Origin: a virus
Length of the DNA: 23,706 nt
Virus record (IMG/VR): IMGVR_UViG_3300031957_002783
Span: 1 to 23,706 of that record
Strand: one strand, 5' to 3'
Part shown: one piece after another, positions 6,997 to 14,798 of the stretch
Numbering within the stretch: position 1 is the first letter of the stretch
How the letters are laid out: each line of letters opens with the position of its first letter
Position numbers and translations under genes: made by a program
Notes under the pieces: generated by a model
What the model saw: the letters and a program-made list of their open reading frames with translations, nothing else
The model's database searches: none
Told to the model about the DNA's origin: nothing

Positions 6997-8336
6997 TTGC
7001 CTTCCTCTCGCGTTGTCTGGAAATATGGCGCGGGCGGTTGCGCGCCGTCGTCATCCGACGGATCGGTGGTATCCTTTGCGCCCTTGGCGACGGGCCGGAA
7101 CAGCTTGTCCGCCTCTGGATCGTCAGACTTCGGAAGCCCTTCCAATTCCTTGATATCGTTCACTGTGACAAAACCGGGATGCTGTGTGCCGCCCAACGCA
7201 ATCTTGTACATTTCATAGCGCGCCGTGATATCGGCCCGCAAAAGTGTGTCCATGTTGAACTTGATCGACACGCCTTGAACGCGCTCTTCCCGCGTCAAAA
7301 GCTTGCGGCTCAATTCCGCCTCGAACCGCTTGATATGCTTGCGCAAGCCGAGAATGTAGAATTGCGTGGTCTGGGCGTTGATCCCCGTCCCCCAGCTGGT
7401 CGACTTTTCCGTTTCACCGATCAGATGCGGCGGCACCCCATAGGCCCGCGCCACATCCAACACCTGAAACGACCGCGACTGGAAAAGCTGCGCGGTTTCC
7501 GGGTCTGTCATCAGCGATGTGAACTTGCCGCCCTCTGCCAAGACCGCCGGGATATGGGCATTTTGGATACCGCCGAATTTGCGCTGCCAATAGTTTCTGA
7601 CTTCATCGGCCACCTGTTCACTGACCTTGCCGTCATAACTGATGTAACCGGGCGGATTGATGCCCTGCTTGTAGAACTTGCTGGCATACTCATCGGCTTC
7701 CAAACCGATACCGATGGACCGCCCGAAACACTTTAGCGGCGACAGCGCCTCTAACCCCGACAACGTGGCCGATGCACGAAAATGCAGAATGTCATCCTGA
7801 TCGCGACCATAGGTCTGACCACCTTCGGTTATCCGATAAGCCGCGCGGCCATTGTACTTGAACGGCTTGACCGTGGCATCAAGCAGCGGGCGAAGTCCCG
7901 TCGCCTCTCCACGCGCGTTTCGCTCAATCTCGGCATATGCATTTCCCTCAAGAAACGCCAAGGCGAACAAACCCTCAAAGAACACTTCAGCCGAAAACAG
8001 CGGATGCGGATCTAGATGGACCAGATAATGGGCCGAATGATCGGCCAGCACTTCGGTGCCCTTTTCCTTGCTCTTTCGCGTGACCCGAACCGGCAATGTG
8101 CCAATGGTTCCAGCCAGCAAGGAGACGCAACCAAAGACCGCAGTCAGCTTCATGGCCGATTCCCGCGTCACCACGTCATGACCAAGAAAGCCGAAGAACT
8201 CGTGCCATTCCTCGACACTGGCCGATGACTGCAGATTGACCGGCCTGCTGTCCTGCACCGCAGGCACAGAAACGACCGGCTCGACGCGCGCCGCTTCCGC
8301 GACCTTGGCCCGTGATCCGAATATCCGCTCAAACAT
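6993..8336 (-). CDS. Portal protein, HK97 family
   Basis: A 447-residue protein, taking the ATG at 8336 (MFERIFGSRAKVAEAARVEP); a TTG at 8342 would add two residues. The portal ring is the DNA entry vertex. Family features are visible: SAMKLTAVFGCVSLLAGTIG (about 58-77), LDPHPLFSAEVFFEGLFALA, NAYAEIERNARG, DILHFRASA, and FQVLDVARAYGVPPHLIGE. The last of these is the strongly conserved portal segment near residues 285-305. The start lies eight bases inside the terminase gene, so the two are translationally coupled. Length is typical. Confidence 0.95.
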   Translation of the reverse strand: MFERIFGSRAKVAEAARVEPVVSVPAVQDSRPVNLQSSASVEEWHEFFGFLGHDVVTRESAMKLTAVFGCVSLLAGTIGTLPVRVTRKSKEKGTEVLADHSAHYLVHLDPHPLFSAEVFFEGLFALAFLEGNAYAEIERNARGEATGLRPLLDATVKPFKYNGRAAYRITEGGQTYGRDQDDILHFRASATLSGLEALSPLKCFGRSIGIGLEADEYASKFYKQGINPPGYISYDGKVSEQVADEVRNYWQRKFGGIQNAHIPAVLAEGGKFTSLMTDPETAQLFQSRSFQVLDVARAYGVPPHLIGETEKSTSWGTGINAQTTQFYILGLRKHIKRFEAELSRKLLTREERVQGVSIKFNMDTLLRADITARYEMYKIALGGTQHPGFVTVNDIKELEGLPKSDDPEADKLFRPVAKGAKDTTDPSDDDGAQPPAPYFQTTREEGK

Positions 8337-10110
8337 CCACAAATCCCCGCGTCACGACGCCTTTGCTTTCGTCTTCCTCGACAACCTGACACAACGGCCA
8401 CAAGCCGTTGATCAGCGCATCGATCCCGTCGATCTTGTCTTCGGGTGCCAGTTTGGTCGGGAAAATGTAGTCCCCGCCCGGCACCTGCTTCAGCAGCGTA
8501 TTGCCTGCCATCCATGTCAGAACCGCGTTGCCATCGTGCAGCAACCGATGATCATCAACGGCGGCGATCAGCTTGTTAAATGGCTCATTCGTATTTGCAG
8601 CCCGCTTGCGCAGCTCCACGGCCTGAATGCCCGCCGCATCCCAAGTCGCGGCCATCTGCTGCGCGAATTGCGCATCATAGATGACCATTTCCACATCCAA
8701 GGCTGGCAGATCACCCCAGCCCCATTCATTTCGCGGATCATGGTCAGCGCCATGGCCACACAGCTGCATGACCAACGCTTCGACCAATCGCAGATCCAGT
8801 TCAGCGCCAGGCGTTGTCGTAATCAGGCCCTTATTGGCCCATCCCCAAAGATGTTCATTGCCCGGCGCATCAACGACCTTCTGCGGCAGGCAGTGCCAAC
8901 TGAATGCCGTCATCGGACCTTTGGCCGGATCGCGTTCATCCGGGAACACAACCACGACACTTGACGGGTCATGACGTGTCGCAAGATCGACCCCGATAAA
9001 ACACCGACGCCCGGCAAAATCTTCGATCTTCAGCGACGTATCTTCGCCCGCGCGCCAGCCTTCCATGTCGATGGCTGATGCCCCGACACTGGTCCAGATG
9101 TCCAAGTGTTTGCGCAGGAACTCACCCATTGCCGCCGGGCTGGCCGCTGCTTTCTTCCATTCGTCCTGCATGTATTGCAGCGACTTGGCTGCATGCAGCG
9201 ACGGATTGGCCTTTTCCCATGCAACCGGATCGCCCGGATCATCGCCTTCATCCGCTTCAAAGATCAGCCCGAAATAGCTGTCATCCTCGAACGTGCCATC
9301 CAAAATGCGCTGCAGATACTTCCGCTGCTCATAGCAGATACCCGCAGTGTTGTAGCCCGCCGTGGTGATCGCAATCAGCAAAGGCTGCTCGCGCGCGCCC
9401 AAGGCACTGGCCATAGAATCCCATACGTCGCGCTTTTCGTGTTCATGCAATTCATCGACAATTGCACAGTGCGGATTTTTACCGTCCTTCGACTTTGTCT
9501 GACTGGCAATCGGCTGGAAAACTGCCGCCGGGTCAGCCGTCTTGATCTTGTGTTCCTCGACATGCAGGCCAAGCAGTTCATCCAGCCCCATGCCGTCCAC
9601 CCGACCGGTCATCGCCATCACGCGCGCTGCATCAAATACGATGCGGGCCTGATGGGTCGACGCCGCAGCCGAATAGACCTTCGCGCCCGGCTCACCGTCA
9701 GGCCCCAAAAAGTAAAGACCGACACCAGCCAGAAGCGTCGATTTTCCGTTCTTGCGCGGAACCTCGACATAGGCGGTGCGGAACCGGCGAATGCCGGTGA
9801 CCATGTGACGCCAGCCACCGATCTGGCTGATCAGGAACGCTTGCCACCCCAGAAGGGTGATGTTTTCATTGCGCGCTGCCCAAGCCCCTTCGATATGGGG
9901 CAAGGCTTCCATGAAGGCGCACATATGTTCTGACGCTTCCATGTCGAAGACATAAGGAAACTGGTCAGTGCCTGCCCGCTTCAGATCGGCCCTGAACCGC
10001 TTGCAGGCTTGCTTGATCCGCTTACAGCTGGGCAGCTTGTTCGCCAGAATGCCATCAACCCAATCCAGCGCCCGCAGCGTAATTGGCGTTTCGAAAGATG
10101 CGTCCAGCAT
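8329..10110 (-). CDS. Terminase large subunit (DNA packaging ATPase/nuclease)
   Basis: A 593-residue protein of the HK97-like (Terminase_1) family. Walker A is VPRKNGKST at residues 117-125, Walker B is CAIVDELHEH from 215, followed by the coupling motif ITTAGYN around 249. The RNase H-like nuclease domain begins FIGVDLATRHD at 371, with Asp375 a probable metal ligand. It translocates DNA into the prohead and cuts concatemers. It begins three bases after the small subunit stop and overlaps the portal gene by eight bases. All key motifs are intact, so packaging is probably functional. Confidence 0.97.
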   Translation of the reverse strand: MLDASFETPITLRALDWVDGILANKLPSCKRIKQACKRFRADLKRAGTDQFPYVFDMEASEHMCAFMEALPHIEGAWAARNENITLLGWQAFLISQIGGWRHMVTGIRRFRTAYVEVPRKNGKSTLLAGVGLYFLGPDGEPGAKVYSAAASTHQARIVFDAARVMAMTGRVDGMGLDELLGLHVEEHKIKTADPAAVFQPIASQTKSKDGKNPHCAIVDELHEHEKRDVWDSMASALGAREQPLLIAITTAGYNTAGICYEQRKYLQRILDGTFEDDSYFGLIFEADEGDDPGDPVAWEKANPSLHAAKSLQYMQDEWKKAAASPAAMGEFLRKHLDIWTSVGASAIDMEGWRAGEDTSLKIEDFAGRRCFIGVDLATRHDPSSVVVVFPDERDPAKGPMTAFSWHCLPQKVVDAPGNEHLWGWANKGLITTTPGAELDLRLVEALVMQLCGHGADHDPRNEWGWGDLPALDVEMVIYDAQFAQQMAATWDAAGIQAVELRKRAANTNEPFNKLIAAVDDHRLLHDGNAVLTWMAGNTLLKQVPGGDYIFPTKLAPEDKIDGIDALINGLWPLCQVVEEDESKGVVTRGFVDV

Positions 10111-10113
10111 GAA

Positions 10114-10563
10114 TCAGGCGCGACCCTTCTTTGCCATCGGCTTGAACGGCATCACCTTGGCCCCGCCACCACCTTCCGGCGGCTGTTCATCCAGCAGATC
10201 CATGAAGGATGTCTGGACCGACATGCCATTCTTGGCCCGTGCATACGGTGTGGCCAGCAGTTCGCGTTCCAGCGTCAGCAGCTTGTTTTCATGAAAAGCC
10301 CGGCTTTGCTCTCTCCCCGAAAGATAGTTGTTTGCCGTGGCTTCGAATTCTTCGGCGGCGATTTCAGCGGACAGCCGATCATAGGCCGCGCGGTGCGCCG
10401 CGTAGCGAACCACAATGCCAAAGACCGCTTCATCCAGAACCCGATCACGACGCAGAACAGCCAACAGGCTTTCGCCGTGCTTTTGCGCTTCAGCCTCAAA
10501 GTGTTCAGGCCATCCACCCAGAAGGGTGACCAGCCGTTCCATGCCTGATTCTGGTGCGGTCAT
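10114..10563 (-). CDS. Terminase small subunit (probable)
   Basis: A 149-residue mostly helical protein starting MTAPESGMERLVTLLGGWPE. Position directly before the large subunit is the main argument. The layout fits P27-type small subunits: a helical N-terminal region to residue ~65, a long helical stretch (KLLTLERELLATPYARAKNG, about 100-119) ending in the A-R-x-x-N-G-M-S-V motif, then a Pro/Gly-rich basic tail. It would recognise the packaging site. The ribosome binding region is an unusual run of eight G residues just after the HNH stop. Confidence 0.8.
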   Translation of the reverse strand: MTAPESGMERLVTLLGGWPEHFEAEAQKHGESLLAVLRRDRVLDEAVFGIVVRYAAHRAAYDRLSAEIAAEEFEATANNYLSGREQSRAFHENKLLTLERELLATPYARAKNGMSVQTSFMDLLDEQPPEGGGGAKVMPFKPMAKKGRA

Positions 10564-10575
10564 GAGACCCCCCCC

Positions 10576-11025
10576 TTAAACTTTCACGCGCAAAAATCTG
10601 ATTGCCGCCGCCGGTCCCCTGCCCTCAGGCGTTGGACTTTTCACCCCCCCCCTACCTGCGCGCCGGGCGACCCGCTGTTTCTTGATGTCGTGGCAGGGCT
10701 TGCACAGCGACTGAAGCTCCCCAAACCAGAACAGGGCGTAGTCTTCCCGATGTGGAACCACGTGGTCGGCAACTGTCGCCCGCTGCTTTGAATGATCCGG
10801 GCAGAGCCTGCACAGCGGTTCATTCGCCAACTGCTGTTCACGCCGTCCACCCTTGCCGCTCCAAGCTTTGCGCTTGTACCATTTGCGGCTGGGCTTATCG
10901 GCCCGCTTTGCATCCGCAGTCCGGTCCCGGTCCCGTTTGTCCGCCACCGCATGGGCCTCACAGTATGCCGACCCAAGATCGACCAGCCGGGAACAGCCCG
11001 GATGTGCGCAGGGTTTCTTCGGCAC
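10576..11025 (-). CDS. HNH endonuclease (terminase-associated)
   Basis: A 149-residue protein. An N-terminal Cys/His cluster (C6, C11, C22, H25) probably binds zinc. The HNH core follows: C72-x2-C75, D87-H88 with H92, and C108-x2-C111-H112. In HK97-type phages an HNH protein encoded next to terS works with the terminase in DNA cleavage and is needed for packaging; I infer the same here. The C-terminal 25 residues run through a G9 tract at about 10644-10652 and are Gly/Lys-rich. It is the first gene after the promoter and hairpin at 11060-11137. Confidence 0.9.
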   Translation of the reverse strand: MPKKPCAHPGCSRLVDLGSAYCEAHAVADKRDRDRTADAKRADKPSRKWYKRKAWSGKGGRREQQLANEPLCRLCPDHSKQRATVADHVVPHREDYALFWFGELQSLCKPCHDIKKQRVARRAGRGGVKSPTPEGRGPAAAIRFLRVKV

Positions 11026-11059
11026 CGCGTCCCCTTCGATGTTCGGAAGTCACCAATGC

Positions 11060-11092
11060 AAAAGCGCCCGCCGGTTTCCCGTGGGCGCTTTT
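11060..11092 (-). terminator. Terminator between early and late minus-strand operons
   Basis: AAAAGCGCCC (11060-11069) and GGGCGCTTTT (11083-11092) form a 10-bp stem. On the minus strand the interior has a further CGG/CCG pairing closing a GAAA tetraloop. The T run is short, and the hairpin is nearly symmetric so it could work in both directions. It lies downstream of a promoter-like sequence and just ahead of the HNH gene. Confidence 0.72.
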
Positions 11093-11107
11093 GTAGATGA
11101 TGCATAT

Positions 11108-11137
11108 TTCATAAGGGGCTGATGGATTAACCGTCAA
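11108..11137 (-). promoter_or_regulatory. Putative late promoter
   Basis: On the minus strand TTGACG (11137-11132) is followed after 18 bases by TATGAA (11113-11108), a fair sigma70 match (5/6 and 4/6). It lies after the stop of the 253-aa gene and before the terminator hairpin and the HNH gene, as expected of a late promoter. An A tract precedes the -35 box. Not experimentally supported. Confidence 0.5.
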
Positions 11138-11145
11138 CTTTTTTT

Positions 11146-11907
11146 TCAATCCCAGATCGGCAGGCACCCCGTTCCAAAGTGTGCGACCGACGCGCCACCA
11201 CGGCGCACCGGCCCCATCATGCGATCCAAGACGTCGGCCAATGCGCGGCTTAACACCTTGACCAGATCGGCATTCACCGCCCAACCATGCTTGCGCAGAA
11301 CATCGGTGATGGTGCCATCTTCCAGACAGACGATATCGACAAGCCGCCGATCCATGATGGTGACGCGCGACCCGCGATCCGATGGGCGGATGCGCCGCAC
11401 GACCAATGCCGACCCACTGCCGATGCGCTTGCGCAGCACCGTGATGCGCTCACGATCACGCAACACCGCATCCATGAAGTCGCTGCCATTGCCCGCGCTA
11501 CGCTGTGACAGGCTTTCCAGCGACGAACACTTCACCCCCGCACTGGCGTGCTTTTCGACCAGATCCCGATAGAACCGGCCCATGGCAACCTGCGCCGGAC
11601 TAAAGGGGGCATCCTTCTTGTGCCGCGCCGCCTTTGCCGCCATCACGTCAAAGCTATCGGCGCGCTGCAGCGTCTTGCGCCCCATGAACCCCGCAGCCTT
11701 TACCTCGAAATCATCGTCGCCCTTGGGATAGGACGCCACCATGTCCAGCATCCGCACAGGGCCACGCGCAGGGGCCATCGGGATGTCCGGCCCGACCTCC
11801 GGCGGAACAAACCCCATGGCCCGGACTTCTGCCATCCGCACCTGCTCATCAATACTGGTTGCCCGCTCGATACGCGTGACCGCCGTCGCTATCCTGTCCC
11901 GGTTCAT
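11146..11907 (-). CDS. Unrecognised early protein; candidate late-gene regulator by position
   Basis: A 253-residue protein, using the ATG at 11907 that overlaps the upstream stop as ATGA. I recognise it as a type common in alphaproteobacterial prophages but know no established function. Residues 110-160 contain MGRFYRDLVEKHASAGVKCS and later GNGSDFMDAVLRDRERI; residues 175-205 are basic (VRRIRPSDRGSRVTI). The C-terminal part has a helix-turn-helix-like stretch, ITDVLRKHGWAVNADLVKVL (about 211-230). It is the last gene of the early operon, directly before a promoter-terminator pair feeding the virion genes. Lambda Q occupies that place, so an antiterminator or activator role is a reasonable inference, not an observation. 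Confidence 0.75.
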   Translation of the reverse strand: MNRDRIATAVTRIERATSIDEQVRMAEVRAMGFVPPEVGPDIPMAPARGPVRMLDMVASYPKGDDDFEVKAAGFMGRKTLQRADSFDVMAAKAARHKKDAPFSPAQVAMGRFYRDLVEKHASAGVKCSSLESLSQRSAGNGSDFMDAVLRDRERITVLRKRIGSGSALVVRRIRPSDRGSRVTIMDRRLVDIVCLEDGTITDVLRKHGWAVNADLVKVLSRALADVLDRMMGPVRRGGASVAHFGTGCLPIWD

Positions 11908-12482
11908 GCTACAGCCCCCGGCACATAGTCGCGGATACGTTCGCAGTGCGCGATGAGGTTCAACCGGCCATCGCGCCACCGCGCCTCTTCGGGCGTCAAG
12001 GCATGGCCCGCCGCGACCTTGGCATCCAACCCCTTCATTTTTTCGAGCTGTGGCCCGGCTGCTTTCAACGCCATACCAGCCGAAAAGTCGTTCGGGAAAT
12101 CATTACGCCCAACGAAGCGCCGAAACAGTTCGGGTGCCCACCCATCGCGCAGCGCGGCTGCACCAATGGCATGGCGGAAGATTTTCACCATCCGGTCACT
12201 GGGTGGCCACGCCGGTGGCAACATGGGTTTGGCCTCTGCCAGTATCGCAGCAGCGGGCGGGAACCGGTTTGCCTTGGCCTCTGGATGTTCGATCACCCAT
12301 TCGCACAACTCCTGCAACGCGCCCTCATGCAACCGCCACAGGCGCGCGCACAACTCGCGCTTCATATCCTCAAACGCGGCGACCGGCGTGCCCTTGGGTC
12401 GCGCCAACCCCAGCCGTTCCAACGGACGGATAAGAATGTCCAGCACCCGCTCCTGTCCGATCTCTTGTTCGGTCTTTGCCAT
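11904..12482 (-). CDS. Hypothetical phage protein, helical
   Basis: A 192-residue protein taking the ATG at 12482 (MAKTEQEIGQERVLDILIRP). A TTG- or ATG-initiated form beginning 7 codons earlier is possible but leaves a poorer fit to the GAGGGG ribosome binding site. It is mostly helical with many Trp and Arg, e.g. FEDMKRELCARLWRLHEGAL and WAPELFRRFVGRND. I do not recognise the family. It lies between the replication-type gene and the possible late regulator, a position often taken by replication accessory proteins. It overlaps the next gene by four bases. Confidence 0.7.
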   Translation of the reverse strand: MAKTEQEIGQERVLDILIRPLERLGLARPKGTPVAAFEDMKRELCARLWRLHEGALQELCEWVIEHPEAKANRFPPAAAILAEAKPMLPPAWPPSDRMVKIFRHAIGAAALRDGWAPELFRRFVGRNDFPNDFSAGMALKAAGPQLEKMKGLDAKVAAGHALTPEEARWRDGRLNLIAHCERIRDYVPGAVA

Positions 12483-12517
12483 CTTCCAAACCCCTCTCTG
12501 CATCTAAGCAATCTGAC

Positions 12518-12660
12518 TTATCCACAGGCACAGCCGTCCAAAATTGACGCGCCCCGGAACTTTCTTTTTCTTTTGATTTCTTCTCGTTTCCTTTCAGCGG
12601 CTCGGTTTTCGGAAAAAATAAAAACTTCCAAAAACCGTTTCAGGAAATTCCTGTTTCTTC
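12518..12660. other. AT-rich intergenic stretch with a perfect DnaA box; possible origin
   Basis: The 200-base gap between two early genes holds TTATCCACA at 12518-12526, an exact DnaA box, beside an AT-rich pyrimidine-biased stretch at about 12559-12650 that stands out against the GC-rich surroundings. A small dyad CAGGAA-A-TTCCTG lies at 12641-12653. The upstream gene may encode a replication protein. Together these could form a phage replication origin; one DnaA box alone is weak evidence. Confidence 0.4.
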
Positions 12661-12683
12661 CGGCGGAAGGTTTGGGGAAGAAA

Positions 12684-13301
12684 TCAATGGCGCGACGAAA
12701 GGTCATTCAACGCCTCTTTCACGCGCTTCAGCGTGGCATTGCCACCCGGATATTTTTCCGCGATCCAATCGCTGATAGCATCCACCCGCTCTTCCATGGC
12801 CGCGATGCGTTCAGCGCCGGGAATGGCCTTCAGGTGACTGACGATGGTGCCCAGCCGCTTGCGCATGCGTTCATCGGCGTTCTTGGCTTCATTTTTCTTC
12901 TTACCCCGCAACGCCTCTAGCGCGACCTCAGTGACCACAGGATGCGCCAAGCGCTTCTGCTGATTGTCACAATGGACCAGATGCCAACCATGCAGCGGGG
13001 ACACATCCCGATTTCGAAGCTCACGCCATCTGGCCACAGACATCCGCAAGAGGAAGGCCAATGCTTCATCATCAGCGGGCAGTGTTCCGACCGGCGTTTC
13101 ATCCTGTGACAGTTCGAACAGTTCACGCCCAAACCAACCGACTTCCGGGTCGGCATAGCCAAAGCGGCGAAACTCACTGCCACGCCAACGCTTCAGGTTC
13201 CATGGCACAAAGAAATGCGAGTCCAAGCGCTCACTGGATGAAATCGGATAGATGTCGATGTCATCTGCATCGACCAAGTGAACGGCTGATGACTGCCCCA
13301 T
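12684..13301 (-). CDS. Possible replication-associated protein, DUF1376/YdaU-like layout
   Basis: A 205-residue protein, using the ATG at 13301 that overlaps the upstream stop (TGATG) and has a GGGGG ribosome binding site. The order of features (HFFVPWNLKRWRGSEFRRFG, then DPEVGWFGRELFELSQDETP, VGTLPADDEALAFLLRMSVA, and WRELRNRDVSP) follows the pattern of DUF1376 proteins, where a short 'process one genome unit, low-complexity decision' winged-helix-like domain precedes a helical tail. These are usually encoded next to phage replication genes. The C-terminal half is helical (ERMRKRLGTIVSHLKAIPGA). The assignment is tentative; no replicase motif is visible. Confidence 0.6.
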   Translation of the reverse strand: MGQSSAVHLVDADDIDIYPISSSERLDSHFFVPWNLKRWRGSEFRRFGYADPEVGWFGRELFELSQDETPVGTLPADDEALAFLLRMSVARWRELRNRDVSPLHGWHLVHCDNQQKRLAHPVVTEVALEALRGKKKNEAKNADERMRKRLGTIVSHLKAIPGAERIAAMEERVDAISDWIAEKYPGGNATLKRVKEALNDLSSRH

Positions 13302-13609
13302 CACCGCCCCCTTTTCTTGAAGCAACGGGCGCAGCGACTACCGTCTGAAAATCGGCTTTGAACCCAATCATGTCCGCGAAGCCAACAACCAACCTTCACC
13401 CGGAAAACAAGAGTTCGCGCCGCTGTCCAGAGCCACGCATCATTGTTCAAATGCCAATAGCGCCCCGGCCCGGCACCCACGCAGATTTCATAGCGAAGAG
13501 GATTCAAAACTTCCCGCCAAGCGATGTATCTGCGGGGAACATCCGCATGCTGGATGTGCCAAACCTTCAGCCACTTACGGTCCAAGACCAAGTGTTCTGG
13601 ACAATTCAT
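13301..13609 (-). CDS. Small zinc-ribbon-like hypothetical protein
   Basis: A 102-residue protein rich in Trp and Arg. The C-terminus has C-W-L-R-G-H-D-W followed about 18 residues later by CARCFKKRGR, the layout of short phage proteins in which Cys/His pairs may bind zinc. Start and stop overlap both neighbours (ATGA upstream, TGATG downstream), so it is a true member of the coupled early operon. Function unknown. Confidence 0.7.
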   Translation of the reverse strand: MNCPEHLVLDRKWLKVWHIQHADVPRRYIAWREVLNPLRYEICVGAGPGRYWHLNNDAWLWTAARTLVFRVKVGCWLRGHDWVQSRFSDGSRCARCFKKRGR

Positions 13610-13995
13610 GATTCACCCCTCGCTACTGCACGAACCCGCCGATCTCCCAACCACATGGATTGCACATGCGTCACATGCCGCCGTGCTGCGCGGGTCAGAT
13701 CGCGGATACCCGCGTCATGTTGTTCATATTTACCCATGCGCCAGACCAGCGCCGACAGGGCCATACGGTGGCCCCACTTGCGCATCTCTGCCGCGCCCGC
13801 GCGCTCACAGGCGGTGCAGCAGTAAATCTGCCAATTGCGGCGCGGTTCAAACGCCGCCCCACAGGATGGGTTAAAGCAGACCCCGCCCCGCCACGGGCTG
13901 GACACTGCCAATTCTCGATGCGCAAAGGTCCGAAAATCTTCCGGCTCAACATGCCGCGTCACGGCATTTGCGGTTGCGGGTAACAGCAGGGTCAT
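13606..13995 (-). CDS. Cys4 zinc-finger hypothetical protein
   Basis: A 129-residue protein taking the ATG at 13995, which overlaps the methyltransferase stop (ATGA). Residues ~38-62 contain C-F-N-P-S-C-G followed by Y-C-C-T-A-C, a four-cysteine knuckle preceding a helix (ERAGAAEMRKWGHRMA). Such fingers are common in small phage DNA- or RNA-binding proteins. The C-terminal half is basic and helical, with Arg and His clusters. Role unknown; it travels with the methyltransferase. Confidence 0.72.
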   Translation of the reverse strand: MTLLLPATANAVTRHVEPEDFRTFAHRELAVSSPWRGGVCFNPSCGAAFEPRRNWQIYCCTACERAGAAEMRKWGHRMALSALVWRMGKYEQHDAGIRDLTRAARRHVTHVQSMWLGDRRVRAVARGES

Positions 13996-14798
13996 AGCGC
14001 CAACACCTCTTGCTGGGCGCTCACAGGCGCGTTGACGGGCATTTCCATCTGGCTGCGCTCTATGGCCTCTGCGACACGAGCGCAGGCCACATCGAACCAC
14101 TGTGGGTCTTTCTCAATCCCGATGGCGGCGCGACCCGTGCGGGCTGCGGCCACGATGGTGGACCCGGACCCCATGAAAGGATCAATGACCAGATCACCCG
14201 GATCGGTCGAATTGCCCATCCAATGCGCCATCAAGGCGACCGGCTTTTCCGTCGCATGTGGGCGGCGCTGATCTGGCGGAACTTCGGAACCCAAATACAG
14301 GTGCGACACATCCTGCTGCGGACAGCGGATCAGCGCCTTCGACGAACAATCGGTGATGCGACGGGCGCGGCCCTTGTAGAGATACAACCCGAATTCGCAG
14401 TTCGGCATATACCAGCGGTTTGGCGTGGCCGTGATCTTGTCCCAAACCAGCAGTCGGTGGAAACCAAAGCCAATGGCACCGAACGCGGCGCGTGCGGCAC
14501 CCTCTTCCCGATCTGACGCCATGATGATGGCATCCGCATCATCGGCCAACGCATCATAGATCAGCGGGGCCATATCCACCCATTCGACCATATCGAACAA
14601 CTCGCCCGAATTGTCATAGGCGTCCTTGGCGAAACAGCCGCCCATTTCGCCCGTGCTGTTGCCGCCAGACGTGATGCGATAGGGCGGGTCAGACAGACAC
14701 AGCTTGGCGCGCGACTGCAGCGCAGGCAGCACATCGCGCATGTCACCCAAGATCAGGCGGCAGTTGCCGATGGTGATGTCGCGCCGAATGCCACTCAT
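13992..14798 (-). CDS. Orphan DNA methyltransferase, beta-class (N6-adenine/N4-cytosine)
   Basis: A 268-residue protein. The catalytic motif is SDPPY at residues 36-40 and the S-adenosylmethionine motif FMGSGST is at 208-214, near the C-terminus. This order (catalytic first) is the beta class, as in CcrM-like enzymes. The target-recognition region lies between them (about 90-190) and gives no clue to specificity. No restriction nuclease gene is nearby, so it is an orphan. Phage enzymes of this kind protect against host restriction or alter host gene control. It overlaps both neighbours by four bases (ATGA). Confidence 0.93.
   Translation of the reverse strand: MSGIRRDITIGNCRLILGDMRDVLPALQSRAKLCLSDPPYRITSGGNSTGEMGGCFAKDAYDNSGELFDMVEWVDMAPLIYDALADDADAIIMASDREEGAARAAFGAIGFGFHRLLVWDKITATPNRWYMPNCEFGLYLYKGRARRITDCSSKALIRCPQQDVSHLYLGSEVPPDQRRPHATEKPVALMAHWMGNSTDPGDLVIDPFMGSGSTIVAAARTGRAAIGIEKDPQWFDVACARVAEAIERSQMEMPVNAPVSAQQEVLAL

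Noticed and set aside
1-11025. Chromosomal gene transfer agent cluster
   Set aside because: Head and tail families are shared with gene transfer agents, but the window also has integrase, repressor with operators, excisionase-like gene and tRNA integration site, which such clusters lack.
12518-12706. Minus-strand frame of 62 codons in the AT-rich gap
   Set aside because: Starts inside the upstream gene without a ribosome binding site, has a low-complexity Arg/Lys/Phe-rich translation and covers the DnaA box and AT-rich stretch.
11946-12920. Plus-strand open frame of 324 codons across the early genes
   Set aside because: Antisense to two coupled minus-strand genes and to the AT-rich gap; no motif or ribosome binding site, and the composition is that of a shadow frame.
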